NCBI RefSeq assembly: GCF_051401765.1
Contig: NW_027480530.1
Location: 992,001 to 1,056,000 of the forward strand
Origin: Calliopsis andreniformis
Lineage: Eukaryota; Arthropoda; Insecta; Hymenoptera; Andrenidae
Direction: 5' to 3'
DNA: 64,000 nucleotides
Below are positions 8,681 through 23,600 of the stretch, one piece after another; positions within the stretch are counted from its first letter, which is position 1, and the number at the start of each line of letters is the position of its first letter. The position numbers and the translations under genes were made by a program. The notes under the pieces were generated by a model, which saw only the letters and a program-made list of their open reading frames with translations, had not been told where the DNA came from and made no database searches.

Positions 8681-11600
8681 CACTGCTCCTGACATTGCTC
8701 CTGACATTGCCGCTGGTCCTGACACAGACACTGCACCTGGTACTGACACTGACACTGCTCCTGACACTGTCACTGCTCCTGACGCAGCTCCAGACACTGC
8801 AACTTACACTGGCACTGCCCCCGTCACTGATCCTGACACTGATCCTGCTCCTGACACAGCTTCTGACACTGACACTGCTCCTGACACTGCTCCTGACACT
8901 GACACTGCTCCTGGCACTGCTCCTGACACTGACGCTGCTCCTGATACTGTCTCTGACACTGCTCCTGGCACTGCTCCTGACACTGCTCCTGACACTGCTC
9001 CAGACACTGACACTGCTCCAGACACAGCTACTGTCACTGACACTGCTCCTGACACTGCTCCTGACACAACTCCTGACACTGACACTTGTCCTCACACTGC
9101 TCCTAACACTGACACTGCTCCTGACACTGCTCCAGACACTCCTCCTGCCACTGACACTGCTCCTGATACTGACACTACACCTCAAACTGCTCCTGACACC
9201 CCTCCTGACACTGACACTGCTCCTGGCACTGCTCCTGACACTGACGCTGCTCCTGATGCTGACACGGACACAGCTCCCGGCACTGCTCCTGACGCTGCTC
9301 CTGACACTGCTCCTGACACAGGCACTGCACCTGGTACTGACACTGACACTGCTCCTGACACTGCTCCTGACACTGACACTGCACCTGACACTGCTCCTGG
9401 CACTGCAACTGGTCCTGACACTGCTCCTGACACAGACACTGCTGCTGATGCTGACATGGCTCCTGACACTGCTCCTGACACAGACACTGCTCCGAACAAT
9501 GCTTCTGACACTGACACTGCTCCTGTCACTGGCACTGGTCCTGACACTGCTTCTCACACTGGCGCTGGTCCTGACACTGCTCCTGACACTGACGCTGCTC
9601 CTGACACTGACACTGACTCTGCTCCTGACACTGCTACTGTCACTGACACTGCTCCTGACACTGCTCGCGACATTGCTCCAGACACTGACACTGCTCCTGA
9701 GACAGCTCGTGACACTGACACTGCTCCTGCCACTGTTCCTGACACTGCTGCTCACACTGACACTGCTCCTGACACTGGCACTGGTCCTGACACTGCTCCT
9801 GACACTGACACTGCCGCTGACACTGCTCCTGACACTGCTCGTGGCACAGACACTGCTCCTGACAATGCTCCTGACACTGACACTGCCCCTCACTCTCCGC
9901 CTGACACTGACACTGCTCCTGACTCAGCTCCTGACACTGACACTGCTCCTGACACTGACACTACACCTCAAACTGCTCCTGACACTCCTCCTGACACTGA
10001 CACTGCTCCTGACGCTACTCCAGACACTGCAACTGACACAGGCACTGTTTCTGGTGCTAACACTGACACTGCTACTGACACTGCCACTGCTCCTGACGCT
10101 ACTCCAGACGTTGACACTGCTCCTGACACTGCTCCAGACACTCCTCCTGACACTGACACTGCTCCTGACACAGCTCCTGGCACTGACACTGCTCCTGACA
10201 CTGACACTACACCTCAAACTGCTCCTGACACTCCTCCTGACACTGACACTGCTCCTGGCACTGCTCCTGACACTGACGCTGCTCCTGATGCTGACACTGA
10301 CACAGCTCCTGGCACTGCTCCTGACGCTGCTCCTGACACTGCTCCTGACACAGGCGCTGCACCTGGTACTGTCACTGACACTGCTCCTGACACAGGCACT
10401 GCTTCTCACGCTGGTCCTGACAATTATACTGCCCCTGAGACTGCTCCTGACACTGACGCTGCTCATGGCACTGCTCCTGGCACTGCTCCTGACACTGACA
10501 CTGCTATTGATACTGACACTGACACTGCTCCTGACACCGACACTGCTCCTGTCACTGCTCCTGACGCTGACACTGCTCCTGACACTGCTCCTGACACTGA
10601 CACTGCTCCTGGCGCAGCTCCTGCCACTGACACTGCTCCTGACACTGCTCCTGACACTGCTCCTGACACTGACACTGCTCATGGCACAGCTCCTGTCACT
10701 GCTCCTGGCACTGACACTGCTCCTGACACTGACACTGCTCCTGTGTCTGACACTTGTCCTGACACTGCTCCTGACACTGCTCGCGACATTGCTCCAGACA
10801 CTGACACTGCTCCTGACACAGCTCGTCACACTGCTGCTGACACTGACACTGCTTGTGGAACTGCTCCTGAAACTGACACTGCTCCTCACACAGCTCCTGA
10901 CACTGGCACTGCTCTTGGCACTGCTCCTGACACTGACACTGCTCCTGACACTGATACTGCTGCTGATCCTGACAAAGCTCCTGACACTGCTACTGACACT
11001 TCTCGTGACGTTGCTCCAGACACTGACACTGCTCCTGACACAGCTCGTGACGGTGACACTGCTCCTGCCACTGATCCTGCCACGGCTGCTCACACTGACA
11101 CTGCTCCTGACACTGGCACTGGTCCTGACACTGCTCCTGACACGGACACTGCTCCTGACACTGGCACTGGTCCTGACAATGCTCCTGACACTGACACTGC
11201 TCCTGACACTGCTCCTGAAACTGCCACTGCTCCTCAAACTGCTCATGACACTGACTCTGCTCCTGACACAGACACTGCTGCCGATACTGACAATGCTCCT
11301 GACACTGCTCCTGACACAGACACTGCTCCGAACAATGCTCCTGACACTGACACTACTCTTGTCACTGACACTGGTCCTGACACTGCTTCTGACACTGGCA
11401 CTGGTCCTGACACTGCCCCTGACTCTGACACTGCTCCTGTCACTGACACTGGTCCTGACACTGCTTCTGACACTGTCACTGGTCCTGACACTGCCCCTGA
11501 CACTGCCCCTGACACTGACACTGCTCCTGATACTGACACTGACACTGCTGCTGACACAGCTACTGACACTGACACTGCTCCTGTCACTGCTCCTGACACA

Positions 11601-14600
11601 GACACTGCTACTGATACTGACAATGCTCCTGACGCTGCTCCTGGCACAGACATGGCTCCGAACGATGCTCCTGACACTGACACTGCTCCTGTCACTGACA
11701 CTGGTCCTGACACTGCTTCTGACACTGGCACTGGTCCTGACACTGCTCCTGACCCTGACACTCCTCCTGATGCTGACAATGCTCCTGATACTGCTCCTGA
11801 CACGGACACTGCTCCGGACAATGCTCCTGACACTGACACTGCTCCTGTCACTGACACTGGTGCTGACACTGCTTCTGACACTGGCACTGGTCCCGACACT
11901 GCTCCTGGCACTTACCGTGCTCCTGAAACAGCTCCTGACACTGCTCCTGACACTGACACTGCTCCTGGCACTGCTCCTGACACTGGCGCTGCTCCTGATG
12001 CTGGCACTGACACTGCTCCTGGCACTGCTCCTGACGCTGCTCCTGACACTGCTCCTGACACAGGCACTGCTCCTGGTACTGACACTGACACTGCTCCTGA
12101 CACAGGCACTGTTTCTGGTACTGACACTGACACTGCTACTGACACTGCCACTGCTCCTGACGCTGCTTCAGACAATGCAACTGACACTGGCACGGCTCCT
12201 CACACTGCTCCTGACACTGCTCCTGACACTGACACTGCACCTGACACTGCTCCTGGCATTGACACTGGTTCTGACGCTGCTCCTGAAACAGACACTGATC
12301 CTCACACAGCTCCTGACACTGACACTGCTACTCACGCTGCTCCTGACACTCACACTGCTGCTGATCCTGACAATGCTCTTGACACTGCTCGAGACACTGA
12401 CACTGATACTGCACCTGACACAACTCCTGAAATAGCTCCTGTATCTGACACAGCTCCTGACACTGCTCCTGACACTGACACTGCTGCTGATCCTGAGAAT
12501 TCCCCTGACACTGCTCCTGACACTGACACTGACACGGATCCTGACACTGACACTGCTCCTCACACTGCTCCTGACACTGGCACTGCTCCTGGCGCTGCTC
12601 CTGACACTGACACTGCTCCTGACACTGATACTGCTGCTGATCCTGACAAAGCTCCTGACACTGCTACTGACACTGCTCATGACGTTGCTCCAGACACTGA
12701 CACTGCTCCTGACACAGCTCGTGACGGTGAGACTGCTCCTGCCCCTGTTCCTGACACGGCTGCTCACACTGACACTGCTCCTGACACGGCTGCTCACACT
12801 GACACTGCTCCTGACACTGGCACTGGTCCTGACAATGCTCCTGACACTGACACTGCCCCTCACACAGCTCCTGACACTGACACTGCTCCTGACACTGCTC
12901 CTGACACAGACACTTCTGCTGATACTGACAATGATCCTGTCACTGCTTCTGTCACTGCTCCTGATACTGACACACTCACGGCTACTGACACTGCTCCTGA
13001 CACTGACACTGCCCCTGACACTGCTCCAAACACTCCGCCTGACACTGACACTGCTCCTGACTCAGCTCCTGACACTGACACTGCTCCTGACACTGCTCCT
13101 GACACTGACACTGCTCATGGCACAGCTCCTGTCACTGCTCCTGGCACTGACACTGCTCCTGACACTGACACTGCTCCTGTGTCTGACACTTGTCCTGACA
13201 CTGCTCCTGACACTGCCCGCGACATTGCTCCAGACACTGACACTGCTCCTGAGACAGCTCGTCACACTGCTGCTGACACTGACACTGCTGCTGATCCTGA
13301 GAATTCTCCTGACACTGCTCCTGACACTGACACTGACACGGATCCTGACACTGACACTGCTCCTCACACTGCTCCTGACACTGGCACAGCTCCTGGCGCT
13401 GCTCCTGACACTGACACTGCTCCTGACACTGATACTGCTGCTGATCCTGACAAAGCTCCTGACACTGCTACTGACACTGCTCGTGACGTTGCTCCAGACA
13501 CTGACACTGCTCCTGACACAGCTCGTGACGGTGAGACTGCTCCTGCCACTGTTCCTGACACGGCTGCTCACACTGACACTGCTCCTGACACTGGCACTGG
13601 TCCTGACACTGCTCCTGGCACTGACACTGCCGCTGACACTGCTCCTAACACTGCTCGTGGCACAGACACTGCTCCTGACAATGCTCCTGACACTGACACT
13701 GCCCCTCACACAGCTCCTGACACTGCTCCTGACACAGACACTTCTGCTGATACTGACAATGATCCTGTCACTGCTTCTGTCACTGCTCCTGATACTGACA
13801 CACTCACGGCTACTGACACTGCTCCTGACACTGACACTGCTCCTGACACTGCTCCTGACACTGACACTGCTCCTGACACTGACACTACACCTCAAACTGC
13901 TCCTGACACTCCTCCTGACACTGACACTGCTCCTGACGCTACTCCAGACACTGCAACTGACACAGGCACTGTTTCTGGTGCTGACACTGACACTGCTACT
14001 GACACTGCCACTGCTCCTGACGCTACTCCAGACGCTGACACTGCTCCTGACACGGCTCCAGACAATCCTCCTGACACTGACACTGCTCCTGACACAGCTC
14101 CTGGCACTGACACTGCTCCTGACACTGACACTACACCTCAAACTGCTCCTGACACTCCTCCTGACACTGACACTGCTCCTGGCACTGCTCCTGACACTGA
14201 CGCTGCTCCTGATGCTGACACTGACACAGCTCCTGGCACTGCTCCTGACGCTGCTCCTGACACTGCTCCTGACACAGGCGCTGCACCTGGTACTGACACT
14301 GACACTGCTCCTGACACAGGCACTGCTCCTCACGCTGGTTCTGACAATGATACTGCCCCTGAGACTGCTCCTGACACTGACGCTGCTCATGGCACTGCTC
14401 CTGGCACTGCTCCTGACACTGACACTGTTATTGATACTGACACTGACACTGCTCCTGACACCGACACTGCTCCTGTCACTGCCCCTGACGCTGACACTGC
14501 TCCTGACACTGCTCCTGACACTGACACTGCTCCTGGCGCAGCTCATGCCACTGACACTGCTCCTGACACTGCTCCTGACACTGACACTGCTCATGGCACA

Positions 14601-17600
14601 GCTCCTGTCACTGCTCCTTGCACTGACACTGCTCCTGACACTGACACTGCTCCTGTGTCTGACACTTGTCCTGACACTGCTCCTGACACTGCCCGCGACA
14701 TTGCTCCAGACACTGACACTGCTCCTGAGACAGCTCGTCACACTGCTGCTGACACTGACACTGCTTGTGGAACTGCTCCTGAAACTGACACTGCTCCTCA
14801 CACAGCTCCTGACACTGGCACTGCTCTTGGCACTGCTCCTGACACTGACACTGCTCCTGACACTGATACTGCTGCTGATCCTGACAAAGCTCCTGACACT
14901 GCTACTGACACTGCTCGTGACGTTGCTCCAGACACTGACACTGCTCCTGACACAGCTCGTGACGGTGACACTGCTCCTGCCACTCTTCCTGACACGGCTG
15001 CTCACACTGACACTGCTCCTGACACTGGCACTGGTCCTGACACTGCTCCTGACACGGACACTGCTCCTGACACTGGCACTGGTCCTGACAATGCTCCTGA
15101 CACTGACACTGCTCCTGACACTGCTCCTGAAACTGACACTGCTCCTCAAACTGCTCATGACACTGACGCTTCTCCTGACACAGACACTGCTGTTGATACT
15201 GACAATGCTCCTGACACTGCTCCTGACACAGACACTGCTCCGAACAATGCTCCTGAAACTGACACTACTCTTGTCACTGACACTGGTCCTGACACTGCTT
15301 CTGACACTGGCACTTGTCCTGACACTGCCCCTGACTCTGACACTGCTCCTGTCACTGACACTGGTCCTGACACTGCTTCTGACACTGTCACTGGTCCTGA
15401 CACTGCCCCTGACACTGCCCCTGACACTGACACTGCTCCTGATACTGACACTGACACTGCTGCTGACACAGCTACTGACACTGACACTGCTCCTGTCACT
15501 GCTCCTGACACAGACACTGCTACTGATACTGACAATGCTCCTGACGCTGCTCCTGGCACAGACATGGCTCCGAACGATGCTCCTGACACTGACACTGCTC
15601 CTGTCACTGACACTGGTCCTGACACTGCTTCTGACACTGGCACTGGTCCTGACACTGCTCCTGACCCTGACACTCCTCCTGATGCTGACAATGCTCCTGA
15701 TACTGCTCCTGACACGGACACTGCTCCGGACAATGCTCCTGACACTGACACTGCTCCTGTCACTGACACTGGTGCTGACACTGCTTCTGACACTGGCGCT
15801 GGTCCCGACACTGCTCCTGGCACTTACCGTGCTCATGAAACAGCTCCTGACACTGCTCCTGACACTGACACTGACACGGATCCTGACACTGACACTGCTC
15901 CTCACACTGCTCCTGACACTGGCACTGTACCTGGCGCTGCTCCTGACACTGACACTGCTCCTGACACTGTAACTGCTGCTGATCCTGACAAAGCTCCTGA
16001 CACTGCTCCTGACACTGCTCCAGATACTCCGCCTGACACTGACACTGCTCCTGACACAGCTCCTGACACTGGCACTGCTCCTGACACTGACACTACACCT
16101 CAAACTGCTCCTGACACTCCTCCTGACACTGACACTGCTCCTGACGCTACTCCAGACACTGCAACTGACACAGGCACTGTTTCTGGTACTGACACTGACA
16201 CTGCTCCTGACACTGACACTGCTCCTGACACTGACACTGCTCCTGACACTGCTCCTGACACTGACACTGCTCCTGACACTGCTCCTGGCACTGACACTGC
16301 ACCTCACACTGCTCCTGGCACTGCCACTGGTCCTGACACTGCTCCTGAAACTGACACTGGTCCTCACACTGCTCCTGACACTGACACTGCTCCTCACGCT
16401 GGTCCTGACTGTGATACTGCCCCTGAGACTGCTCCAGACACTGCTCCTGACACTGCTCCTGACACTGACACTGCTCCTGGCGCAGCTCATGCCACTGACA
16501 CTGCTCCTGACACTGCTCCTGACACTGACACTGCTCATGGCACAGCTCCTGTCACTGCTCCTTGCACTGACACTGCTCCTGACACTGACACTGCTCCTGT
16601 GTCTGACACTTGTCCTGACACTGCTCCTGACACTGCCCGCGACATTGCTCCAGACACTGACACTGCTCCTGAGACAGCTCGTCACACTGCTGCTGACACT
16701 GACACTGCTTGTGGAACTGCTCCTGAAACTGACACTGCTCCTCACACAGCTCCTGACACTGGCACTGCTCTTGGCACTGCTCCTGACACTGACACTGCTC
16801 CTGACACTGATACTGCTGCTGATCCTGACAAAGCTCCTGACACTGCTACTGACACTGCTCGTGACGTTGCTCCAGACACTGACACTGCTCCTGACACAGC
16901 TCGTGACGGTGACACTGCTCCTGCCACTCTTCCTGACACGGCTGCTCACACTGACACTGCTCCTGACACTGGCACTGGTCCTGACACTGCTCCTGACACG
17001 GACACTGCTCCTGACACTGGCACTGGTCCTGACAATGCTCCTGACACTGACACTGCTCCTGACACTGCTCCTGAAACTGACACTGCTCCTCAAACTGCTC
17101 ATGACACTGACGCTTCTCCTGACACAGACACTGCTGTTGATACTGACAATGCTCCTGACACTGCTCCTGACACAGACACTGCTCCGAACAATGCTCCTGA
17201 AACTGACACTACTCTTGTCACTGACACTGGTCCTGACACTGCTTCTGACACTGGCACTTGTCCTGACACTGCCCCTGACTCTGACACTGCTCCTGTCACT
17301 GACACTGGTCCTGACACTGCTTCTGACACTGTCACTGGTCCTGACACTGCCCCTGACACTGCCCCTGACACTGACACTGCTCCTGATACTGACACTGACA
17401 CTGCTGCTGACACAGCTACTGACACTGACACTGCTCCTGTCACTGCTCCTGACACAGACACTGCTACTGATACTGACAATGCTCCTGACGCTGCTCCTGG
17501 CACAGACATGGCTCCGAACGATGCTCCTGACACTGACACTGCTCCTGTCACTGACACTGGTCCTGACACTGCTTCTGACACTGGCACTGGTCCTGACACT

Positions 17601-20600
17601 GCTCCTGACCCTGACACTCCTCCTGATGCTGACAATGCTCCTGATACTGCTCCTGACACGGACACTGCTCCGGACAATGCTCCTGACACTGACACTGCTC
17701 CTGTCACTGACACTGGTGCTGACACTGCTTCTGACACTGGCGCTGGTCCCGACACTGCTCCTGGCACTTACCGTGCTCATGAAACAGCTCCTGACACTGC
17801 TCCTGACACTGACACTGACACGGATCCTGACACTGACACTGCTCCTCACACTGCTCCTGACACTGGCACTGTACCTGGCGCTGCTCCTGACACTGACACT
17901 GCTCCTGACACTGTAACTGCTGCTGATCCTGACAAAGCTCCTGACACTGCTCCTGACACTGCTCCAGATACTCCGCCTGACACTGACACTGCTCCTGACA
18001 CAGCTCCTGACACTGGCACTGCTCCTGACACTGACACTACACCTCAAACTGCTCCTGACACTCCTCCTGACACTGACACTGCTCCTGACGCTACTCCAGA
18101 CACTGCAACTGACACAGGCACTGTTTCTGGTACTGACACTGACACTGCTCCTGACACTGACACTGCTCCTGACACTGACACTGCTCCTGACACTGCTCCT
18201 GACACTGACACTGCTCCTGACACTGCTCCTGGCACTGACACTGCACCTCACACTGCTCCTGGCACTGCCACTGGTCCTGACACTGCTCCTGAAACTGACA
18301 CTGGTCCTCACACTGCTCCTGACACTGACACTGCTCCTCACGCTGGTCCTGACTGTGATACTGCCCCTGAGACTGCTCCAGACACTGCTCCTGACACTGA
18401 CACTGCTCCTGACACTGCTCCTGACACTGCTCCTGACACTGGCACTGCTCCTGACACTGCTCCTGACACTGACACTGCTTCTGACACTGCTCCTGACACT
18501 GACACTGCTGCTGATCCTGACGCTGATACTGCTCCTGTGTCTGACACTTGTCCTGACACTGCTCCTGACACTGCTCGCGACATTGCTCCAGACACTGACA
18601 CTGCACCTGACACAGCTCGTCACACTGCTGCTGACACTAACACTGCTTGTGGAACTGCTCCTGAAACTGACACTGCTCCTCACACAGCTCCTGACACTGG
18701 CACTGCTCTTGGCACTGCTCCTGACACTGACACTGCTCCTGACACTGATACTGCTGCTGATCCTGACAAAGCTCCTGACACTGCTACTGACACTGCTCGT
18801 GACGTTGCTCCAGACTCTGACACTGCTCCTGACGCAGCTCGTGACGGTGACACTGCTCCTGCCACTGTTCCTGACACGGCTGCTCACACTGACACTGCTC
18901 CTGACACTGGCACTGGTCCTGACACTGCTCCTGGCATTGACACTGGTCCTGACGCTGCTCCTGAAACAGACACTGATCCTCACACAGCTCCTGACACTGA
19001 CACTGCTACTCACGCTGCTCCTGACACTCACACTGCTGCTGATCCTGACAATGCTCTTGACACTGCTCGAGACACTGACACTGATACTGCACCTGACACA
19101 ACTCCTGAAATAGCTCCTGTATCTGACACAGCTCCTGACACTGCTCCTGACACTGACACTGCTGCTGATCGTGAGAATTCTCCTGACACTGCTCCTGACA
19201 CTGACACTGACACGGATCCTGACACTGACACTGCTCCTCACTCTGCTCCTGACACTGGCACTGCTCCTGCCGCTGCTCCTGACACTGACATTGCTCCTGA
19301 CACTGATACTGCTGCTGATCCTGACAAAGCTCCTGACACTGCTACTGACACTGCTCGTGACGTTGCTCCAGACACTGACACTGCTCCTGACACAGCTCGT
19401 GACGGTGAGACTGCTCCTGCCACTGTTCCTGACACGGCTGCTCACACTGACACTGCTCCTGACACTGGCACTGGTCCTGACACTGCTCCTGACACTGACA
19501 CTGCCGCTGACACTGCTCCTGACACTGCTCGTGGCACAGACACTGCTCCTGACAGTGCTCCTGACACTGACACTGCCCCTCACACAGCTCCTGACACTGA
19601 CACTGCTCCTGACACTGCTCCTGACACAGACACTTCTGCTGATACTGACAATGCTCCTGTCACTGCTTCTGTCACTGCTCCTGATACTGACACACTCACG
19701 GCTACTGACACTGCTCCTGACACTGACACTGCTCCTGACACTGCTCCAGACACTCCGCCTGACACTGACACTGCTCCTGACTCAGCTCCTGACACTGACA
19801 CTGCTCCTGACACTGACACTACACCTCAAACTGCTCCTGACACTCCTCCTGACACTGACACTGCTCCTGACGCTACTCCAGACACTGCAACTGACACAGG
19901 CACTGTTTCTGGTGCTGACACTGACACTGCTACTGACACTGCCACTGCTCCTGACGCTACTCCAGACACTGACACTGCTCCTGACACTGCTCCAGACACT
20001 CCTCCTGACACTGACACTGCTCCTGACACAGCTCCTAGCACTGACACTGCTCCTGACACTGACACTACACCTCAAACTGCTCCTGACACTCCTCCTGACA
20101 CTGACACTGCTCCTGGCACTGCTCCTGACACTGACGCTGCTCCTGATGCTGACACTGACACAGCTCCTGGCACTGCTCCTGACGCTGCTCCTGACACTGC
20201 TCCTGACACAGGCACTGCACCTGGTACTGACACTGACACTGCTCCTGACACAGGCACTGCTCCTCACGCTGGTCCTGACAATGATACTGCCCCTGAGACT
20301 GCTCCTGACACTGACGCTGCTCCTGGTACTGCTCCTGGCACTGCTCCTGACACTGCTCCTGACACTGCTCCTGACACTGCTCCTGAAACTGACACTGCTC
20401 CTCAAAGTGCTCATGACACTGACGCTGCTCCTGACACAGACATTGCTGCTGACACTGACAATGCTCCTGACTCTGCTCCTGACACAGACACTGCTCCGAA
20501 CAATGCTCCTGACACTGACACTGCTCTTGTCACTGACACTGGTCCTGACACTGCTTCTGACACTGTCACTGGTCCTGACACTGCCCCTGACACTGACACT

Positions 20601-23600
20601 GCTCCTGATACTGACACTGACACTGCTGCTGACACAGCTACTGACACTGACACTGCTCCTGTCACTGCTACTGACACAGACACTGCTACTGATACTGACA
20701 ATGCTCCTGACGCTGCTCCTGGCACAAACATGGCTCCGAACGATGCTCCTGACACTGACACTGCTCCTGTCACTGACACTGGTCCTGACACTGCTTCTGA
20801 CACTGGCACTGGTCCTGACACTGCTCCTGACCCTGACACTCCTCCTGATGCTGACAATGCTTCTGATACTGCTCCTGACACGGACACTGCTCCGGACAAT
20901 GCTCCTGACACTGACACTGCTCCTGTCACTGACACTGGTGCTGACACTGCTTCTGACATTGGCACTGGTCCCGACACTGCTCCTGACACTTACCGTGCTC
21001 CTGAAACAGCTCCTGACACTGCTCCTGACACTGACACTGCTCCTGGCACTGCTCCTGACACTGACGCTGCTCCTGATGCTGGCACTGACACTGCTCCTGG
21101 CACTGCTCCTGACGCTGCTCCTGACACTGCTCCTGACACAGGCACTGCTCCTGGTACTGACACTGACACTGCTCCTGACACAGGCACTGTTTCTGGTACT
21201 GACACTGACACTGCTACTGACACTGCCACTGCTCCTGACGCTGCTTCAGACAGTGCAACTGACACTGGCACGGCTCCTCACACTGCTACTGACACTGCTC
21301 CTGACACTGACACTGCACCTGACACTGCTCCTGGCATTGACACTGGTCCTGACGCTGCTCCTGAAACAGACACTGATCCTCACACAGCTCCTGACACTGA
21401 CACTGCTACTCACGCTGCTCCTGACACGCACACTGCTGCTGATCCTGACAATGCTCTTGACACTGCTCGAGACACTGACACTGATACTGCACCTGACACA
21501 ACTCCTGAAATAGCTCCTGTATCTGACACAGCTCCTGACACTGCTCCTGACACTGACACTGCAGCTGATCCTGAGAATTCTCCTGACACTGCTCCTGACA
21601 CTGACGATGACACGGATCCTGACACTGACACTGCTCCTCACACTGCTCCTGACACTGGCACTGCTCCTGGCGCTGCTCCTGACACTGACACTGCTCCTGA
21701 CACTGATACTGCTGCTGATCCTGACAAAGCTCCTGACACTGCTACTGACACTGCTCGTGACGTTGCCCCAGACACTGACACTGCTCCTGACACAGCTCGT
21801 GACGGTGAGACTGCTCCTGCCACTGTTCCTGACACGGCTGCTCACACTGACACTGCTCCTGACACTGGCACTGGTCCTGACACTGCTCCTGGCACTGACA
21901 CTGCCGCTGACACTGCTCCTAACACTGCTCGTGGCACAGACACTGCTCCTGACAATGCTCCTGACACTGACACTGCCCCTCACACAGCTCCTGACACTGA
22001 CACTGCTCCTGACACTGCTCCTGACACAGACACTTCTGCTGATACTGACAATGATCCTGTCACTGCTTCTGTCACTGCTCCTGATACTGACACACTCACG
22101 GCTACTGACACTGCTCCTGACACTGACACTGCTCCTGACACTGCTCCAGACACTCCGCCTGACACTGACACTGCTCCTGACTCAGCTCCTGACACTGACA
22201 CTGCTCCTGACACTGACACTACACCTCAAACTGCTCCTGACACTCCTCCTGACACTGACACTGCTCCTGACGCTACTCCAGACACTGCAACTGACACAGG
22301 CACTGTTTCTGGTGCTGACACTGACACTGCTACTGACACTGCCACTGCTCCTGACGCTACTCCAGACGCTGACACTGCTCCTGACACTGCTCCAGACACT
22401 CCTCCTGACACTGACACTGCTCCTGACACAGCTCCTGGCACTGACACTGCTCCTGACACTGACACTACACCTCAAACTGCTCCTGACACTCCTCCTGACA
22501 CTGACACTGCTCCTGGCACTGCTCCTGACACTGACGCTGCTCCTGATGCTGACACTGACACAGCTCCTGGCACTGCTCCTGACGCTGCTCCTGACACTGC
22601 ACCTGACACAGGCGCTGCACCTGGTACTGACACTGACACTGCTCCTGACACAGGCACTGCTCCTCACGCTGGTTCTGACAATGATACTGCCCCTGAGACT
22701 GCTCCTGACGCTGACGCTGCTCATGGCACTGCTCCTGGCACTGCTCCTGACACTGACACTGCTATTGATACTGACACTGACACTGCTCCTGACACCGACA
22801 CTGCTCCTGTCACTGCCCCTGACGCTGACACTGCTCCTGACACTGCTCCTGACACTGACACTGCTCCTGGCGCAGCTCCTGCCACTGACACTGCTCCTGA
22901 CACTGCTCCTGACACTGACACTGCTCATGGCACAGCTCCTGTCACTGCTCCTGGCACTGACACTGCTCCTGACACTGACACTGCTCCTGTGTCTGACACT
23001 TGTCCTGACACTGCTCCTGACACTGCCCGCGACATTGCTCCAGACACTGACACTGCTCCTGAGACAGCTCGTCACACTGCTGCTGACACTGACACTGCTG
23101 CTGATCCTGAGAATTCTCCTGACACTGCTCCTGACACTGACACTGACACGGATCCTGACACTGACACTGCTCCTCACACTGCTCCTGACACTGGCAATGC
23201 TCCTGGCGCTGCTCCTGACACTGACACCGCTCCTGACACTGATAATGCTGCTGATCCTGACAAAGCTCCTGACACTGCTACTGACACTGCTCGTGACGTT
23301 GCTCCAGACACTGACACTGCTCCTGACACAGCTCGTGACGGTGAGACTGCTCCTGCCACTGTTCCTGACACGGCTGCTCACACTGACACTGCTCCTGACA
23401 CTGGCACTGGTCCTGACACTGCTCCTGGCACTGACACTGCCGCTGACACTGCTCCTAACACTGCTCGTGGCACAGACACTGCTCCTGACAATGCTCCTGA
23501 CACTGACACTGCCCCTCACACAGCTCCTGACACTGACACTGCTCCTGACACTGCTCCTGACACAGACACTTCTGCTGATACTGACAATGATCCTGTCACT

